Source: Rhodospirillaceae bacterium | GTDB taxonomy: Bacteria > Pseudomonadota > Alphaproteobacteria > Rhodospirillales > Rhodospirillaceae | Direction of reading: 5' to 3' | DNA length: 64,000 nucleotides | Assembly (NCBI GenBank): GCA_028822445.1 | Contig: JAPKDQ010000001.1 | Coordinates: 496,001-560,000, forward strand | Shown here: in pieces, positions 1-11,906 of the stretch | Layout: the number at the start of each line of letters is the position of its first letter | How positions within the stretch are numbered: the first letter of the stretch is position 1 | The notes under the pieces: generated by a model | What the model saw: only the letters and a program-made list of their open reading frames with translations | Database searches by the model: none | What the model was told of the DNA's origin: nothing | Translations under genes and position numbers: made by a program

Positions 1-725
1 ATCGATTCAACTTCGTCGCCAAAAAGGGACAGGCGCCAAGCTCGATCTGCATAGTGAGCAGGAAATATTTCTATGACATCGCCACGGACACGAAAACTCC
101 CCCGCACAAAGGATATGTCGTTACGCTTATACTGAAGGGCCACCAACTGCCGTATTAATTCTGGCCTTGGGAAATCCTTACCTTCCTCAATCGTAAACGT
201 CATCCGTGAGTACGACTCTACCGACCCTAATCCGTACAAGCAGGATACGGAGGACACGATGATCACGTCACGGCGCTCTAAGATCGAGCGCGTAGCCGAA
301 TGACGCATTCGGTCGATCTGTTCATTAATGCTGGCATCTTTTTCGATATAGGTGTCGGTTCGGGGAACGTAGGCTTCTGGCTGATAATAGTCGTAATAGG
401 ATACGAAGTATTCGACCGCATTGTCTGGGAAGAAACTTTTGAACTCTCCGTACAACTGGGCAGCTAGGGTTTTGTTGGGCGCTAAAATTAAGGCAGGGCG
501 ACCCGTCCGCGCAATAATCTGCGCCATAGTAAAGGTTTTGCCAGACCCGGTGACGCCGAGAAGAACTTGGTCACGTTCGCCTGCTTCGAGGCCTTTTTCC
601 AATTCGGCGATTGCAGTCGGCTGGTCACCCGCCGGTTCAAACGCACTAACGAGTCGGAATTCTGCACTCTCTATGGCAGCGGGTTTCTTGCGTATTGGCA
701 GGGTTAAGGACATGGCCGCTAACAT
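1..725 (-). CDS. uvrB: UvrB, excinuclease ABC subunit B (N-terminal part, cut by window edge)
   Basis: Reading the minus strand gives about 241 N-terminal residues of UvrB, the helicase-like damage-verification subunit of nucleotide excision repair. The Walker A motif GVTGSGKT lies near residue 55, followed by the NKTLAAQ segment and the tyrosine-rich beta-hairpin ([12 protein letters not shown]) that clamps DNA. The start is either ATG at 725 or the in-frame ATG at 713, and neither has a strong ribosome binding site. The rest of the gene lies beyond base 1. The gene is divergent from the aminotransferase to its right. Confidence 0.95.
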   Translation of the reverse strand, partial: MLAAMSLTLPIRKKPAAIESAEFRLVSAFEPAGDQPTAIAELEKGLEAGERDQVLLGVTGSGKTFTMAQIIARTGRPALILAPNKTLAAQLYGEFKSFFPDNAVEYFVSYYDYYQPEAYVPRTDTYIEKDASINEQIDRMRHSATRSILERRDVIIVSSVSCLYGLGSVESYSRMTFTIEEGKDFPRPELIRQLVALQYKRNDISFVRGSFRVRGDVIEIFPAHYADRAWRLSLFGDEVES

Positions 726-743
726 AGGGATTGTTATAAGTGA

Positions 744-2072
<1,329 letters not shown>

Positions 2073-2116
2073 GTACCAGACGCCGTTCTTTGTAACACTT
2101 GTTAGGAAAACTGAAG

Positions 2117-3073
2117 GTGGGTATTAAGCAGGGTGTAACGATTCCGCTGGTCTTGATGTTGGTCGTCTTTTGCGGTTGGGTCCTTGCGGCTCGGTCTGGG
2201 CTTCTTAATCCGGCAGAGGATAAACTCAGGGCTCAATATACGGACGACCGTTCGCGTTTTATCACGGTTGATGGTGTGCCGATGCATGTGGTCGAGGAGG
2301 GGCAGGGGCCAGCCCTCGTCCTGATCCATGGCCACCTTGGCAGCAACCGCCAATGGGACGGTTGGGTTGAGGACCTTCGTCAAGATTTCCGTGTTATTCG
2401 GTTCGATTACCCGCCGTTCGGTTTGTCCGGTCCTGACCCTAAGGGGGTGTATAGCTCGGAGCGGGCTTATTCTTTGATCGAAGGAGTTCTGGAGGAACTT
2501 GGCTACGACCGGTTTCATATCGGTGGTACATCATCAGGGAGCATCCTGGCTCTGAGATACGCTGCAGACTACCCGGGACGGGTTGGGAAGCTGTTGCTTT
2601 CAACGGTACCGGCTTACACGCCTGGCGACCGTTTACCGCCACCCTGGCAGTTCCGTGGGATGATGTGGTTTAGTGATTCTGTCCTCAAAGTTTGGCGTCC
2701 TCAGCTCTATTGGCGCCTGTTCATGGAGAACATATTTGGTAACGATGACCGGATCATAACGGCTAAGGTGCGTGAGTATGCTGATCTCAACAATCGAGGT
2801 GACTCAATTGCGAACGTTCGGCAATTTATTATCGCTAACTCGAAAAGCACGTTTGATCTTAAAGAGGCGGCGGCCCGCATTACGGTGCCTACTCTCATAC
2901 AGTGGGCCGGTAAGTCGCCGGTCTTGACTGCCGATGGACTTAGCAATGTTGCGCCTCTGTTTACCAATACCAAGCTCAAGATTATTCGCTACCCAGGCTT
3001 GGGTCACAAATTGATGCTGGAAGACCCTGTGGCGACCGTGGCTGACGTTAGAGCGTTTTTGCTAGAGGAATAA
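2117..3073 (+). CDS. Alpha/beta hydrolase with N-terminal membrane anchor
   Basis: About 318 residues. A single hydrophobic segment (about residues 5-25) is followed by an alpha/beta-hydrolase domain with the oxyanion motif HGHLG near residue 70, a nucleophile elbow GTSSG near 136 and a late GLGHK histidine near 296. The acidic member, usually found in a WGxxD-like strand end, reads WAGKSP here, so the aspartate is absent from its usual place. GTG 2117 is chosen as the start because AGGA lies about ten bases upstream; an in-frame TTG at 2099 is the alternative. The gene follows the aminotransferase by 44 bases. The substrate is unknown. Confidence 0.8.
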   Translation: MGIKQGVTIPLVLMLVVFCGWVLAARSGLLNPAEDKLRAQYTDDRSRFITVDGVPMHVVEEGQGPALVLIHGHLGSNRQWDGWVEDLRQDFRVIRFDYPPFGLSGPDPKGVYSSERAYSLIEGVLEELGYDRFHIGGTSSGSILALRYAADYPGRVGKLLLSTVPAYTPGDRLPPPWQFRGMMWFSDSVLKVWRPQLYWRLFMENIFGNDDRIITAKVREYADLNNRGDSIANVRQFIIANSKSTFDLKEAAARITVPTLIQWAGKSPVLTADGLSNVAPLFTNTKLKIIRYPGLGHKLMLEDPVATVADVRAFLLEE

Positions 3074-3146
3074 GTCTCTACTCTGGGACGGCTTTACGTT
3101 GCCTTTAAAGCCTAACTTAGGGTCGGGCCTGTTGATCTGTAGCGTT

Positions 3147-3194
3147 TTGGACGTCTTTTAAGAGATGAGGCGGTGTCTCTTAAATGACGTCCAA
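3147..3194. repeat. Long near-perfect inverted repeat (19-bp arms, 10-nt loop)
   Basis: Arms at 3147-3165 and 3176-3194 pair over 18 of 19 positions around the loop TGAGGCGGTG. The element sits in a 283-bp gap between two genes that converge on it. It could terminate transcription from both sides, but neither flank has a T-run, so it is not a standard intrinsic terminator. The rest of the gap (3074-3356) shows no gene. Confidence 0.75.
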
Positions 3195-3356
3195 GCCCAT
3201 TAGTCATGCCCGGGCTCGAGCTAGACGTCGTGTTGATTTTTAGGTTCTAGCCATTGTAGTCCTTCTGAGTTTTCAGAGAGCTGAGCAAGTATAGCCGCAG
3301 GTGCAGTGCAATCATGCGGAACCGGCTTAACTCTCTGTTTTTAGTGATCTAGCGCT

Positions 3357-4286
3357 TTACGGAACGACCCCGAGGTTCGCGCGTGCCCTGGTTATCTCTT
3401 TGAGCAAGAAATCCCTAAACACTATGACCCGCATGGACTTGCGTAGTTCCTCTGGATAAACGAAATACGCGTCGATTGGTGGGCTGTTCAATTCTGGAAG
3501 AATCTGAACGAGTCCCCTGCCTTCTCGATAAAAATACTCTGGCAGGGCGCCAATGCCGATCCCACTTTTTACGGCACGGTAAACGCCGTAAAGGCTATTG
3601 ACCCGCAGCACTGGGTTAATCTCTCTAACTGTTTCTTTTACTTGGTCGTAGTGCCAGTTTACTTCTTCAAAGGGGAGGGCGCTACCACCGAACACGACAA
3701 GTTTATGACCCTTAAGGTCTTCAACGCAGGTCGGCGTCCCGTGCTCTTTTAGGTAATCAGCTGATGCGAATATGTGCCCGAATAAGCTTCCTAGGTGACG
3801 TTGGATGAGGTCCGGTTGCTTTGGTTCATTAAACCGGATGGCCACGTCACTCTCGCGCATGGCAAGGTCTAATTCACTGTCATCGAGCCTAAGTGTCAAT
3901 TCAATCTCGGGATAATCCTTAATGAACTGCCGAAGCCGCCCTGTTAGCCACACAGAGCCAAAAGCGACGGTAGTTGTGACCGTTAGCGGACCCTCAGCAA
4001 CATCTTTTGTTTCTATGAGTTGGCTTTCCACCGTGGTGAGCTTGGCGAAGACGTCGTGGACTGTTTTGTATAGGAGGTCACCTTGTTCGGTTAGGATTAG
4101 CCCGCGCGCGTGCCTATGAAACAGCATCACGCCCAAAGATGATTCTAAGGCGCTAATCTGCCGACTCACGGAAGATTGACTTAGAACCAGCGTCTCGCTC
4201 GCGTGAGTAAAGCTACCAGCTTCTGCTACAGCGTGGAATACTCTTAGTTTATCCCAGTCGAGCTTACTGTTGCTTCGCGACGGCAT
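3357..4286 (-). CDS. LysR-family transcriptional regulator
   Basis: A 309-residue LysR regulator. The N-terminal winged helix-turn-helix spans about residues 9-68 (LRVFHAVAEAGSFTHASETL, then SQSSVSRQISALE), followed by a linker helix and a periplasmic-binding-protein-like effector domain (SDVAIRF, GIGIGALPEYF). Its start lies about 45 bases past the trxB stop on the same strand, so it could be cotranscribed with trxB. The close variants of this type in alphaproteobacteria are often found beside trxB, but the target genes and effector cannot be read from the sequence. Confidence 0.92.
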   Translation of the reverse strand: MPSRSNSKLDWDKLRVFHAVAEAGSFTHASETLVLSQSSVSRQISALESSLGVMLFHRHARGLILTEQGDLLYKTVHDVFAKLTTVESQLIETKDVAEGPLTVTTTVAFGSVWLTGRLRQFIKDYPEIELTLRLDDSELDLAMRESDVAIRFNEPKQPDLIQRHLGSLFGHIFASADYLKEHGTPTCVEDLKGHKLVVFGGSALPFEEVNWHYDQVKETVREINPVLRVNSLYGVYRAVKSGIGIGALPEYFYREGRGLVQILPELNSPPIDAYFVYPEELRKSMRVIVFRDFLLKEITRARANLGVVP

Positions 4287-4331
4287 GATCTTTCCTCCGG
4301 TCAGTAGGTCTCCCTACAGAATAGTGCGACA

Positions 4332-5276
4332 CTATGTTCCCTGCGTCGCTAAGTATTTGTCCGCTTCTAACGCGGCCATGCAGCCAGTACCGGCAGCTGT
4401 TACGGCTTGTCGATAGGTATGGTCTTGTACGTCCCCGCAGGCAAATACGCCGTCTATGTTAGTGCCTGTCGAGTCAGGCTTTGTGATCAGGTATCCGCCG
4501 TCTTCCATGTCAAGCACGTCTTTAAACAGCTCGGTGTTTGGCGTGTGGCCGATTGCAATGAAGACCCCGTCAACCGAGACCTCAGAGATCGCGTCTGTTT
4601 TTATATTGCGAAGTTTAACGCCAGTTACTCCGAGAGGATCGGTACCGCCAACGACTTCTTCTAGTAAACTATCCCAAACCACTTCGACTTTCTCATGCGC
4701 AAACAATCTGTCCTGCAGGATTTTTTCAGCACGGAAAGAGTCTCGGCGATGAACCAGTGTGACCTTGCTTGCATGGTTTGTCAGGTAGAGCGCTTCTTCA
4801 ACGGCAGTGTTTCCGCCACCCACCACGACGACCTCTTTGCCACGGAAGAAAAATCCATCGCAAGTGGCGCAGGCTGATACACCGAAGCCCATGAACTTTT
4901 CTTCTGACTCCAGACCAAGCCAACGTGCAGAGGCCCCGGTCGATACGATCACAGAGTCGCCCGTATAAATGTCTCCGCTATCACCGATGCAGGTGAAGGG
5001 TCTTTTTGACAAGTCGACCGACAGGATTGTGTCCTGGATGATCTTCGTGCCGACGTGTTCGGCTTGCTTTTGCATCTGTTCCATTAGCCAAGGCCCCTGG
5101 ATTACGTCTGCAAATCCGGGGTAGTTTTCAACATCTGTGGTGATGGTCATTTGCCCACCAGGTTGCATCCCCGCGACAAGCGTCGGCTCAAGGCTCGCCC
5201 GTGCGGCGTATATTGCGGCGGTAAGTCCAGCGGGGCCGGAGCCAAGAATCAAGACTTTGGAGTGATGTTCAGCCAT
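4332..5276 (-). CDS. trxB: Thioredoxin reductase
   Basis: A 314-residue low-molecular-weight thioredoxin reductase, which moves electrons from NADPH through FAD to thioredoxin. An FAD-binding [10 protein letters not shown] lies at residues 12-21. The redox-active CATC is at about 136-139 inside the NADPH domain. The NADPH-binding [10 protein letters not shown] follows, and a C-terminal FAD motif GVFACGDV is present. Length and domain order match the family. The gene is divergent from the Lrp-type regulator, with about 210 bases between them. Confidence 0.97.
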   Translation of the reverse strand: MAEHHSKVLILGSGPAGLTAAIYAARASLEPTLVAGMQPGGQMTITTDVENYPGFADVIQGPWLMEQMQKQAEHVGTKIIQDTILSVDLSKRPFTCIGDSGDIYTGDSVIVSTGASARWLGLESEEKFMGFGVSACATCDGFFFRGKEVVVVGGGNTAVEEALYLTNHASKVTLVHRRDSFRAEKILQDRLFAHEKVEVVWDSLLEEVVGGTDPLGVTGVKLRNIKTDAISEVSVDGVFIAIGHTPNTELFKDVLDMEDGGYLITKPDSTGTNIDGVFACGDVQDHTYRQAVTAAGTGCMAALEADKYLATQGT

Positions 5277-5487
5277 GGGAGTAACGTGCCTCTAATGCGA
5301 GTTTTGTTCTGGAGTGGTGTCGTAACATAGGTCTCGGCCTAAGGTGTTACAACACGAATACGGTACATTTCTGGGTGCCTCAGAGGATATCTAGGACGGT
5401 GATAATTTCGGTCGCATTTTTTCTTGTTCGTGTAATATTGTTGCGTCTACGGGGAATGGAACCGGATCAATAACCGGGGGAGAGAGC

Positions 5488-5988
5488 ATGCAGCGCGTTA
5501 AACTCGATCGAATAGATCGGCAGATTCTAAGTGATCTGCAACAAGATGGCCGGATGACGAATGTCGATTTAGCGAAAAGGGCTGGAATCTCGGCCCCCCC
5601 CTGTCTTCGGCGGGTCCGCGCTATAGAAAAAGCTGGGTTTATCAAGGGGTATCACGCAGACCTTGAGCCAGTAGCTCTTGGTTTCAACGTTTCAGTATTT
5701 GCTCACGTAGGTCTAAACAGTCAAGCGGAAGTTGATCTGTTGGCCTTCGAGCAGATGGTTGATCAATGGCCTGAGGTGCGGGAGTGCCATATGCTTGCGG
5801 GAGAAACTGATTTCCTTTTGAAAATCGTATCCCGTGATTGGGATGAATATCAAAAGTTTATCACGTCTAAGCTAACCGCAGCACCAAACGTCGCGCAGGT
5901 TAAATCCGCACTCGCTATTCGCAGCTCAAAAAAACTGTCCGGAGTTCCTATAAACGTGAGGTCCGCAGAGGAAGGTGACGAGAGTTGA
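5488..5988 (+). CDS. Lrp/AsnC-family transcriptional regulator
   Basis: A 166-residue feast/famine regulator. The N-terminal helix-turn-helix begins LDRIDRQILSDLQQDGR and continues AKRAGISAPPCLRRV (about residues 4-55). The C-terminal RAM ligand/oligomerisation domain follows, with GETDFLLKIV near residue 108. The ATG is preceded at close range by GGGGGAGAG, a strong ribosome binding site. It stands alone, converging on greA with a gap of only 12 bases. By family, the ligand is probably an amino acid. Confidence 0.93.
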   Translation: MQRVKLDRIDRQILSDLQQDGRMTNVDLAKRAGISAPPCLRRVRAIEKAGFIKGYHADLEPVALGFNVSVFAHVGLNSQAEVDLLAFEQMVDQWPEVRECHMLAGETDFLLKIVSRDWDEYQKFITSKLTAAPNVAQVKSALAIRSSKKLSGVPINVRSAEEGDES

Positions 5989-6000
5989 CAGTAACTTTCT

Positions 6001-6474
6001 CTACTTGAACTTTACCGCAAGAACTTCGTAGCTCTTGATTCCACCGGGGGCTCTGACCTCCGTGGTGTCACCAACAGTTTTCCCTATGAGGGCGCGGGCA
6101 ATAGGTGACTGAACAGAAAGTAACTTTTTTGCTAGATCGGCTTCGTAGGCCCCAACAATCTGGTAGGTCGTTTCTTCGTCAGTATCTTCATCTGCAACAG
6201 TTACCGTGGCGCCAAACTTGACGCTGGAACCTGACAATTTTGAGATGTCGATCACGTCCGCGCGGCTGATGACATCCTCAAGTTCTTGAATGCGGCCTTC
6301 AATGAAGCCCTGCCGCTCTTTGGCAGCATGGTATTCCGCATTCTCCGACAGGTCCCCGTGCTCTCGCGCTTCGGATATTGCTTTAATGACTTCTCGTCTG
6401 TCTTTCGACTTCAGACGCCTTAATTCTTCTTCCAGCGGGGCTAAGCCTCCAGCCGTCATCGGAACCTTTTCCAT
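6001..6474 (-). CDS. greA: Transcription elongation factor GreA
   Basis: A 157-residue GreA, which inserts into the RNA polymerase secondary channel and stimulates cleavage of backtracked transcripts. The N-terminal coiled coil (about residues 10-75) has the acidic loop tip DLSENAEY. The C-terminal FKBP-like domain ends in a conserved [11 protein letters not shown]. The length is typical. It lies downstream of carAB on the same strand, 87 bases after carB, separated by a hairpin. Confidence 0.97.
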   Translation of the reverse strand: MEKVPMTAGGLAPLEEELRRLKSKDRREVIKAISEAREHGDLSENAEYHAAKERQGFIEGRIQELEDVISRADVIDISKLSGSSVKFGATVTVADEDTDEETTYQIVGAYEADLAKKLLSVQSPIARALIGKTVGDTTEVRAPGGIKSYEVLAVKFK

Positions 6475-6509
6475 GACGTAACCTCTTACATTGTCCTTGA
6501 ACGCAAACC

Positions 6510-6538
6510 GCCCTGCTCATACTCAAGCACAGCAGGGC
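6510..6538 (-). terminator. Hairpin after carB
   Basis: Perfect 8-bp arms (6510-6517 and 6531-6538, GCCCTGCT/AGCAGGGC) with a 13-nt loop lie 24 bases past the carB stop on the minus strand. The following minus-strand bases (GGTTTGCG) give only a poor U-tract, so it may only attenuate transcription into greA. Confidence 0.45.
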
Positions 6539-6561
6539 ACCTTAAGTCAGGTCTTTTTCAA

Positions 6562-9500
6562 TCAATTAAAATAGGATTGCAATGGTGCGACATCAAGGGC
6601 CCCATCTCTCAGAGCGGAAATCGCGTCCACAGCGGCCTCTGCGCCAGATAAAGTAGTATAATGGCAAACCTGTCGAGTGAGGGCTGTGCGGCGAATATCA
6701 TAGCTATCCTTGAGCGATTGAGCACCCTCGGTCGTATTAATCACCAGTTGAATACCCCCAGAAATCATCGCGTCGACGCAATGAGGCCGCCCTTCGAGCA
6801 CTTTATTGATTACGGTAACGTTGATCCCCCGCTCGCTTAGAAGAGCATGTGTGCCTTTAGTCGCAACTAGATTAAAGCCAAGGGCGATTAATTTGTTGGC
6901 GACGGTTAACGCGCCGTTCTTATCGCTGTCCTTCAGGGATAGAAAGGCTGTTCCCTGAAGCGGAAGCTGAGTGCCAGCGCCCATCTGCGACTTAGCAAAG
7001 GCGCGAGGGAAGTCGACGTCCAAGCCCATCACTTCGCCGGTTGATTTCATCTCAGGGCCAAGAACAATGTCGACGCCAGGGAATCGAGCGAAAGGAAAAA
7101 CGGCTTCTTTTACGGCGACATGCTTGCCGCTTTCTGGAAGCCCATCAAAATCGTGATTAGACAGGCCTAGTTCTTTTAAGTGTTCGCCGGCCATAACTCT
7201 GGCGGCAACCTTCGCAACTTGAACACCGGTCGCTTTTGCGACGAATGGAACAGTGCGGCTCGCCCGAGGGTTCACTTCAAGTATATAAATATCCGAACCT
7301 TTAACGGCGAACTGGACGTTCATCAGGCCGATGACGTTAAGGCCTTTAGCCAAAGCACGAGACTGAAGTTTAAGTTCTTCGACGATTGCCTCTGATAGAG
7401 AATAGGGCGGCAATGAGCAGGCCGAATCACCCGAGTGGATCCCAGCTTCTTCAATATGCTCCATGATTCCAGCAATATATACGTCAGTGCCATCGCAAAT
7501 GGCGTCGACATCAACTTCGATTGCGCCAGATAGGTAGGAGTCGATCAACAGTGGATTACCACCCGATACTTTCACGGCATCACGAATGTAAGACCTGAGG
7601 CCTTCTTCCTCGTGAACAATTTGCATTGCGCGGCCGCCCAACACGTAGGACGGGCGAATGACGACAGGGTATCCAATCTTATTCGCACTATTTACTGCGT
7701 CTTCTTCAGTCAGCGCCGTTCCATTCGCAGGCTGGCGAAGCTTAAGTTTGTTAAGGAGTTGTTGGAAGCGCTCTCTGTCTTCAGCCAAATCAATTGCATC
7801 AGGAGATGTCCCCAGAATCGGTATGCCTTCTGCTTCCAGAGCATGAGACAACTTTAGTGGCGTTTGGCCACCAAGTTGGACGATAACGCCTTTAACATTC
7901 CCGTTCCGCTGTTCGACTTTAATCAGTTCGATAACGTCTTCAGATGTCACAGGCTCAAAGTACAAACGATCTGATGTGTCGTAATCGGTCGAGACCGTCT
8001 CGGGGTTACAATTCACCATGATGGTTTCGTAGCCAGCATCTGAAAGAGCGAAAGCTGCATGACAGCAGCAGTAGTCAAACTCAATGCCTTGACCGATCCT
8101 GTTTGGTCCACCGCCAAGAATTACTATCTTCGTCTTATCGGAAGGGTCAGATTCGCAATGAGGGTCGGCGAAGCCGTCACCCTCATAGCAGGAATACATA
8201 TACGGTGTTTTTGCTGGGAACTCGCCAGCGCAGGTATCGATGCGCTTATAAACGGGTGCGACGTCAAGAGCGCGGCGTCCGTCCGTAACCTCAGTTATCG
8301 GCGTTTTAGTTAATTCGCCAATCCGATCATCAGAGAAGCCCATGCGCTTAAGTTGGGCCATAGCTGGCGCGTCTGTTGGAATGCCGTTTTCTTTCAGATG
8401 AGCTTCAGCGTCAACGATAGTTTTGATTTGGTCTAAGAACCACGGATCAAACTTACTGGCCTGCTGTATATCGTCTAAGGGTATGCCTTCGCGCATGGCT
8501 TGAGCAATAACCAGGAGCCGGTCTGGTCGCGGGGTCAGTAGGGCGGCTTTAAGGATGCCTAAGTCGTTCACTGGCTTGCCGGCTTCTTCTAGATAGATTT
8601 CGTTTAAGCCTGTTAGCCCAGTCTCCATAGACCGTAGGCCTTTTTGAAGACTTTCGGCGAAACTGCGGCCAATGGACATCGCTTCACCAACAGACTTCAT
8701 CGACGTCGTGAGCAGTGCTTCCGTGTCTGGAAATTTCTCAAATGTGAAGCGAGGGATTTTTGTCACGACATAGTCAATCGTCGGTTCAAAGGATGCTGGT
8801 GTGACACCTGTGATGTCGTTATCTAGTTCGTCTAGAGTGTATCCTACGGCGAGTTTTGCAGCGATCTTTGCGATTGGAAAACCGGTCGCTTTCGATGCTA
8901 GGGCAGAGGAGCGAGATACTCGCGGATTCATCTCAATGACAACCATGCGGCCATCGTCTGGATTGATGGCGAATTGTACGTTTGAGCCACCCGTATCAAC
9001 GCCAATTTCTCTAAGGCATGAAATTGAGGCGTTCCTCAGAATTTGGTATTCTTTGTCAGTTAAAGTCAGCGCCGGTGCCACGGTCATTGAGTCACCTGTG
9101 TGGATGCCCATAGGGTCCACGTTTTCGATAGAGCAAATGATTATGCAGTTGTCTGCGTGATCGCGAACAACTTCCATTTCATACTCTTTCCAACCGAGAA
9201 CTGATTCCTCGACCAGAACTTCATCGGTCGGTGATGCTGCGATCCCAGTCCCGACAATAGTTTCAAATTCATCTTTGTTGTAGGCGATACCGCCGCCTTC
9301 ACCACCCAGAGTGAAAGAGGGGCGAATAATCGCTGGTAAACCGATCTCGCTCATTGCTTCACGGGCTTCTTCCATCGAATGGACCACATGACTGCGTGGG
9401 CTTTCTAAGCCGATTGCTCTCATGGCTTCGCGAAATTGCAGTCTGTCTTCCGCTTTTGCGATGACGTCGCGTTGGGCGCCGATCAATTCGATGTTTAGAC

Positions 9501-9828
9501 GCTCGAGGACGCCTAAATCGGCGAGCGCCATTGCCGTGTTCAGGCCTGTCTGTCCGCCCATCGTTGGCAAAATGGCGTCTGGACGTTCTTTCTCAAGAAT
9601 CTTGGTCACAGTCTCAATGGTGATCGGCTCAATATAGGTTGCATCGGCCATCTCGGGGTCAGTCATAATCGTCGCTGGATTTGAATTGACCAGAATGACC
9701 CTGTAGCCTTCCTCTCGAAGCGCCTTGCAGGCTTGTGCGCCTGAATAATCAAATTCACAGGCTTGCCCGATGATGATTGGGCCAGCGCCAATGATTAAAA
9801 TGCTCTTAATATCTGTCCGTTTAGGCAT
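6562..9828 (-). CDS. carB: Carbamoyl-phosphate synthase large subunit
   Basis: A 1088-residue full-length large subunit. It makes carbamoyl phosphate from bicarbonate, ATP and ammonia channelled from CarA, for arginine and pyrimidine synthesis. Two homologous halves each carry a pre-ATP-grasp motif ([17 protein letters not shown] near residue 15, and [15 protein letters not shown] near 570) and an ATP-grasp domain. The C-terminal MGS-like allosteric domain occupies roughly the last 140 residues. ATG 9828 lies three bases after the carA stop, so the two subunits are coupled. Confidence 0.98.
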   Translation of the reverse strand: MPKRTDIKSILIIGAGPIIIGQACEFDYSGAQACKALREEGYRVILVNSNPATIMTDPEMADATYIEPITIETVTKILEKERPDAILPTMGGQTGLNTAMALADLGVLERLNIELIGAQRDVIAKAEDRLQFREAMRAIGLESPRSHVVHSMEEAREAMSEIGLPAIIRPSFTLGGEGGGIAYNKDEFETIVGTGIAASPTDEVLVEESVLGWKEYEMEVVRDHADNCIIICSIENVDPMGIHTGDSMTVAPALTLTDKEYQILRNASISCLREIGVDTGGSNVQFAINPDDGRMVVIEMNPRVSRSSALASKATGFPIAKIAAKLAVGYTLDELDNDITGVTPASFEPTIDYVVTKIPRFTFEKFPDTEALLTTSMKSVGEAMSIGRSFAESLQKGLRSMETGLTGLNEIYLEEAGKPVNDLGILKAALLTPRPDRLLVIAQAMREGIPLDDIQQASKFDPWFLDQIKTIVDAEAHLKENGIPTDAPAMAQLKRMGFSDDRIGELTKTPITEVTDGRRALDVAPVYKRIDTCAGEFPAKTPYMYSCYEGDGFADPHCESDPSDKTKIVILGGGPNRIGQGIEFDYCCCHAAFALSDAGYETIMVNCNPETVSTDYDTSDRLYFEPVTSEDVIELIKVEQRNGNVKGVIVQLGGQTPLKLSHALEAEGIPILGTSPDAIDLAEDRERFQQLLNKLKLRQPANGTALTEEDAVNSANKIGYPVVIRPSYVLGGRAMQIVHEEEGLRSYIRDAVKVSGGNPLLIDSYLSGAIEVDVDAICDGTDVYIAGIMEHIEEAGIHSGDSACSLPPYSLSEAIVEELKLQSRALAKGLNVIGLMNVQFAVKGSDIYILEVNPRASRTVPFVAKATGVQVAKVAARVMAGEHLKELGLSNHDFDGLPESGKHVAVKEAVFPFARFPGVDIVLGPEMKSTGEVMGLDVDFPRAFAKSQMGAGTQLPLQGTAFLSLKDSDKNGALTVANKLIALGFNLVATKGTHALLSERGINVTVINKVLEGRPHCVDAMISGGIQLVINTTEGAQSLKDSYDIRRTALTRQVCHYTTLSGAEAAVDAISALRDGALDVAPLQSYFN

Positions 9829-9831
9829 GAC

Positions 9832-11040
9832 TTAGGCGGTCTCCGACTCACCGTTCTTTGCGGCGTCTATCAGCTCAGCAAAGCGTTCAAACAAGTAGTA
9901 GCTATCTTGGGGCCCAGGCGAGGCTTCTGGGTGATATTGAACCGAGAAAACTGGTTTTCCGTCGACTCGAAGGCCTTCAAGAATGCCATCGAACAACGAC
10001 CGGTGGGTTTCAATAACACCCGCCGGAAGACTGTTGCGGTCAACGCAAAATCCATGGTTCTGGGACGTAATTTCGACTTTTCGGGTCTCCAGGTTTTGGA
10101 CAGGCTGGTTACCGCCGCGATGGCCCTGCTTGAGTTTGTAGGTCTTTGCGCCAAGGGCCAAGGCTAGGATTTGGTGGCCAAGGCAAATGCCAAAAATAGG
10201 TTTTCCACTCTCGATCAGCCTTTGAACTGTTTCAACGGCATATAAGCCTGTGGCTGCCGGGTCGCCCGGTCCATTTGATAGGAAAATTCCATCCGGGTTA
10301 TAGCTTAAAATTTCTTCTGCCGTCGCGCTAGCTGGAACAACTGTCACTTTGCTGCCGGTATCAGCTAGGCTGCGCAGTATGTTGCGCTTAGCGCCGAAGT
10401 CTATGGCCACAATGTTACGCACTGGGCTTTTTCGACTGTTTTTTAGATCGCCAAAGCCTTTGCTCAGCGACCACTGGGTCTCAGTCCATGTGTGGGCCTT
10501 GCTGCAGCTGACGCCCTTTGCGAGATCCATGCCTTCGAGACCCGGCCATGCTTTTGCTTGCGCGAGAAGGCGGTCTAGATCAAAAACGCTGTCTGAAGAA
10601 TGCGCTATGACCCCGGTGGGCGCACCATCGTCACGAATTTTGGCAGTGAGGCGTCTGGTATCAACGCCGGCAATTCCAATAAAGTTATGGCTAATGAGCC
10701 AGTTGTTTAGATGCTGGCTGGAGCGCCAATTCGCCGGTTCTGTGATGTCCATCCGAAGTACGCAACCGAGCGCCGCCGGAGTCGTGCTTTCCATATCCTC
10801 AGGATTAGCGCCAACATTACCAATATGGGGGAAGGTAAATGTGATGATTTGGGCGGCATAGGACGGGTCGGTTAGGACTTCTTGGTAACCGGTAAGAGAT
10901 GTGTTGAAGACAACCTCGCCTGTCTTCGATCCAGTTGTTCCGAGTCCTTTTCCCCAAAACACAGTGCCATCGTCGAGAACCAATACCCCCGTCGCGCCTG
11001 GCGGCTTAGGAGAAAAGTCGTTGGCGCTCGCCTCCAGCAT
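9832..11040 (-). CDS. carA: Carbamoyl-phosphate synthase small subunit (glutamine amidotransferase)
   Basis: A 402-residue glutaminase subunit that supplies ammonia to CarB. The N-terminal CPSase small-chain domain ([17 protein letters not shown]) is followed by a class I amidotransferase domain with the nucleophile cysteine in FGICLGHQ and the His/Glu pair in [10 protein letters not shown]. It is the first gene of carA-carB. The leader upstream is long: about 200 bases from the predicted promoter at 11250-11278. No strong ribosome binding site precedes ATG 11040, so the exact start is less certain than the gene. Confidence 0.97.
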   Translation of the reverse strand: MLEASANDFSPKPPGATGVLVLDDGTVFWGKGLGTTGSKTGEVVFNTSLTGYQEVLTDPSYAAQIITFTFPHIGNVGANPEDMESTTPAALGCVLRMDITEPANWRSSQHLNNWLISHNFIGIAGVDTRRLTAKIRDDGAPTGVIAHSSDSVFDLDRLLAQAKAWPGLEGMDLAKGVSCSKAHTWTETQWSLSKGFGDLKNSRKSPVRNIVAIDFGAKRNILRSLADTGSKVTVVPASATAEEILSYNPDGIFLSNGPGDPAATGLYAVETVQRLIESGKPIFGICLGHQILALALGAKTYKLKQGHRGGNQPVQNLETRKVEITSQNHGFCVDRNSLPAGVIETHRSLFDGILEGLRVDGKPVFSVQYHPEASPGPQDSYYLFERFAELIDAAKNGESETA

Positions 11041-11249
11041 AGGGGCCCATATGTTTGGGGCAATCGTTGCCCGGGTTGGTTCCGTTCAGCGCACTCAAGA
11101 TTTAGGTTATAGGGCTCGCCAATTTCCCTCTATCCTGGCTAGGCCTAGGGCGGCGGGATAGTCTTGGAACTATGGCGGGATTAAACCCGAGCTTGAGAAA
11201 CGATGAAAATTATCTTGTGTCAGGGACGCGTAGCGAAAAAATTTTGGGG

Positions 11250-11278
11250 TTGATAAGCAATCAATTGCTATGAGTCAA
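11250..11278 (-). promoter_or_regulatory. Predicted sigma-70 promoter for carAB
   Basis: On the minus strand TTGACT (11273-11278) and TATCAA (11250-11255) are separated by exactly 17 bases. The spacer contains the short hairpin AGCAAT-CA-ATTGCT. Outer arms AGCGAAAA/TTTTCGCT (about 11232-11239 and 11296-11303) bracket the promoter. Transcription would start near 11243, leaving a leader of about 200 nt before carA. Confidence 0.5.
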
Positions 11279-11339
11279 GCCTAGGATTGCCTAGATTTTC
11301 GCTTTTAAAAACAATAGCTTGCTTGGGCGTCGGAAGCCT

Positions 11340-11368
11340 TTGCGTTGGCTCACCAAATGGGTTATATT
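11340..11368 (+). promoter_or_regulatory. Predicted promoter for yqeY-dnaG-rpoD
   Basis: TTGCGT (11340-11345) and TATATT (11363-11368) are 17 bases apart and point toward yqeY. The predicted transcription start near 11375 leaves about 30 nt before ATG 11405, which supports that start codon. The -35 match is only partial. The 364-bp gap 11041-11404 holds this and the divergent carA promoter and no other gene. Confidence 0.4.
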
Positions 11369-11404
11369 TATCTCTTAAACTTCTCCTTAGGAAGTTCCTT
11401 TTCC

Positions 11405-11860
11405 ATGTTACGTACTGAATTATCTGACGCGTTAAAGAACGCTATGCGCGGCAACGAAAAACGCGCTGTTGCCACCATCCGTTTGATTCTTGCAGCACTC
11501 AAAGATCGGGACATTTGCGCCCGAGGTCGCGGGAATACGGATGGTGTGGATGAAGCAGAAATCCTTGAAATGCTTCAGTCTATGGTTAAGCAACGTCGCG
11601 ATAGTATTTCTATGTATGAGCAAGGCGGACGTTGTGAACTGGCTGAGCGGGAACAAGAAGAAATTGAAATCATCACCCACTTCATGCCTGAGCAGCTGGG
11701 AGACGATGAAATTCGAGGTGCGGTGACTGACGTCATCGCTGAGCTCGAAGCATCCAGCCTCAAGGACATGGGCCGGGTTATGGCCTCACTCAAAGAGCGA
11801 TTTTCCGGTCGCATGGACTTTGGTCGGGCTAGCTCCGTCGTTAAGGAAAGTCTTGTCTAA
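11405..11860 (+). CDS. yqeY: YqeY/GatB-related protein
   Basis: A 151-residue YqeY-family protein, related to the C-terminal tRNA-interacting domain of GatB. Its exact role is unsettled. Family features are LRTELSDALKNAM at the N-terminus, a central MVKQRRDSISMYEQGGR and a C-terminal MGRVMASLKERFSGRMD. ATG 11405 is used because TTAGGAAG lies about a dozen bases upstream and the residues encoded before it are unlike the family. It heads the yqeY-dnaG-rpoD order common in alphaproteobacteria, where it takes the place that rpsU holds in Escherichia coli. Confidence 0.9.
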   Translation: MLRTELSDALKNAMRGNEKRAVATIRLILAALKDRDICARGRGNTDGVDEAEILEMLQSMVKQRRDSISMYEQGGRCELAEREQEEIEIITHFMPEQLGDDEIRGAVTDVIAELEASSLKDMGRVMASLKERFSGRMDFGRASSVVKESLV

Positions 11861-11906
11861 ACTGTCACCTAAGTGGCGGCTAAGCATTTTAGGTTGGGGG
11901 TGAAGT

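Noticed and set aside
10349-10861. A 170-codon plus-strand frame inside carA
   Set aside because: Antisense to conserved carA sequence; composition is typical of a shadow frame.
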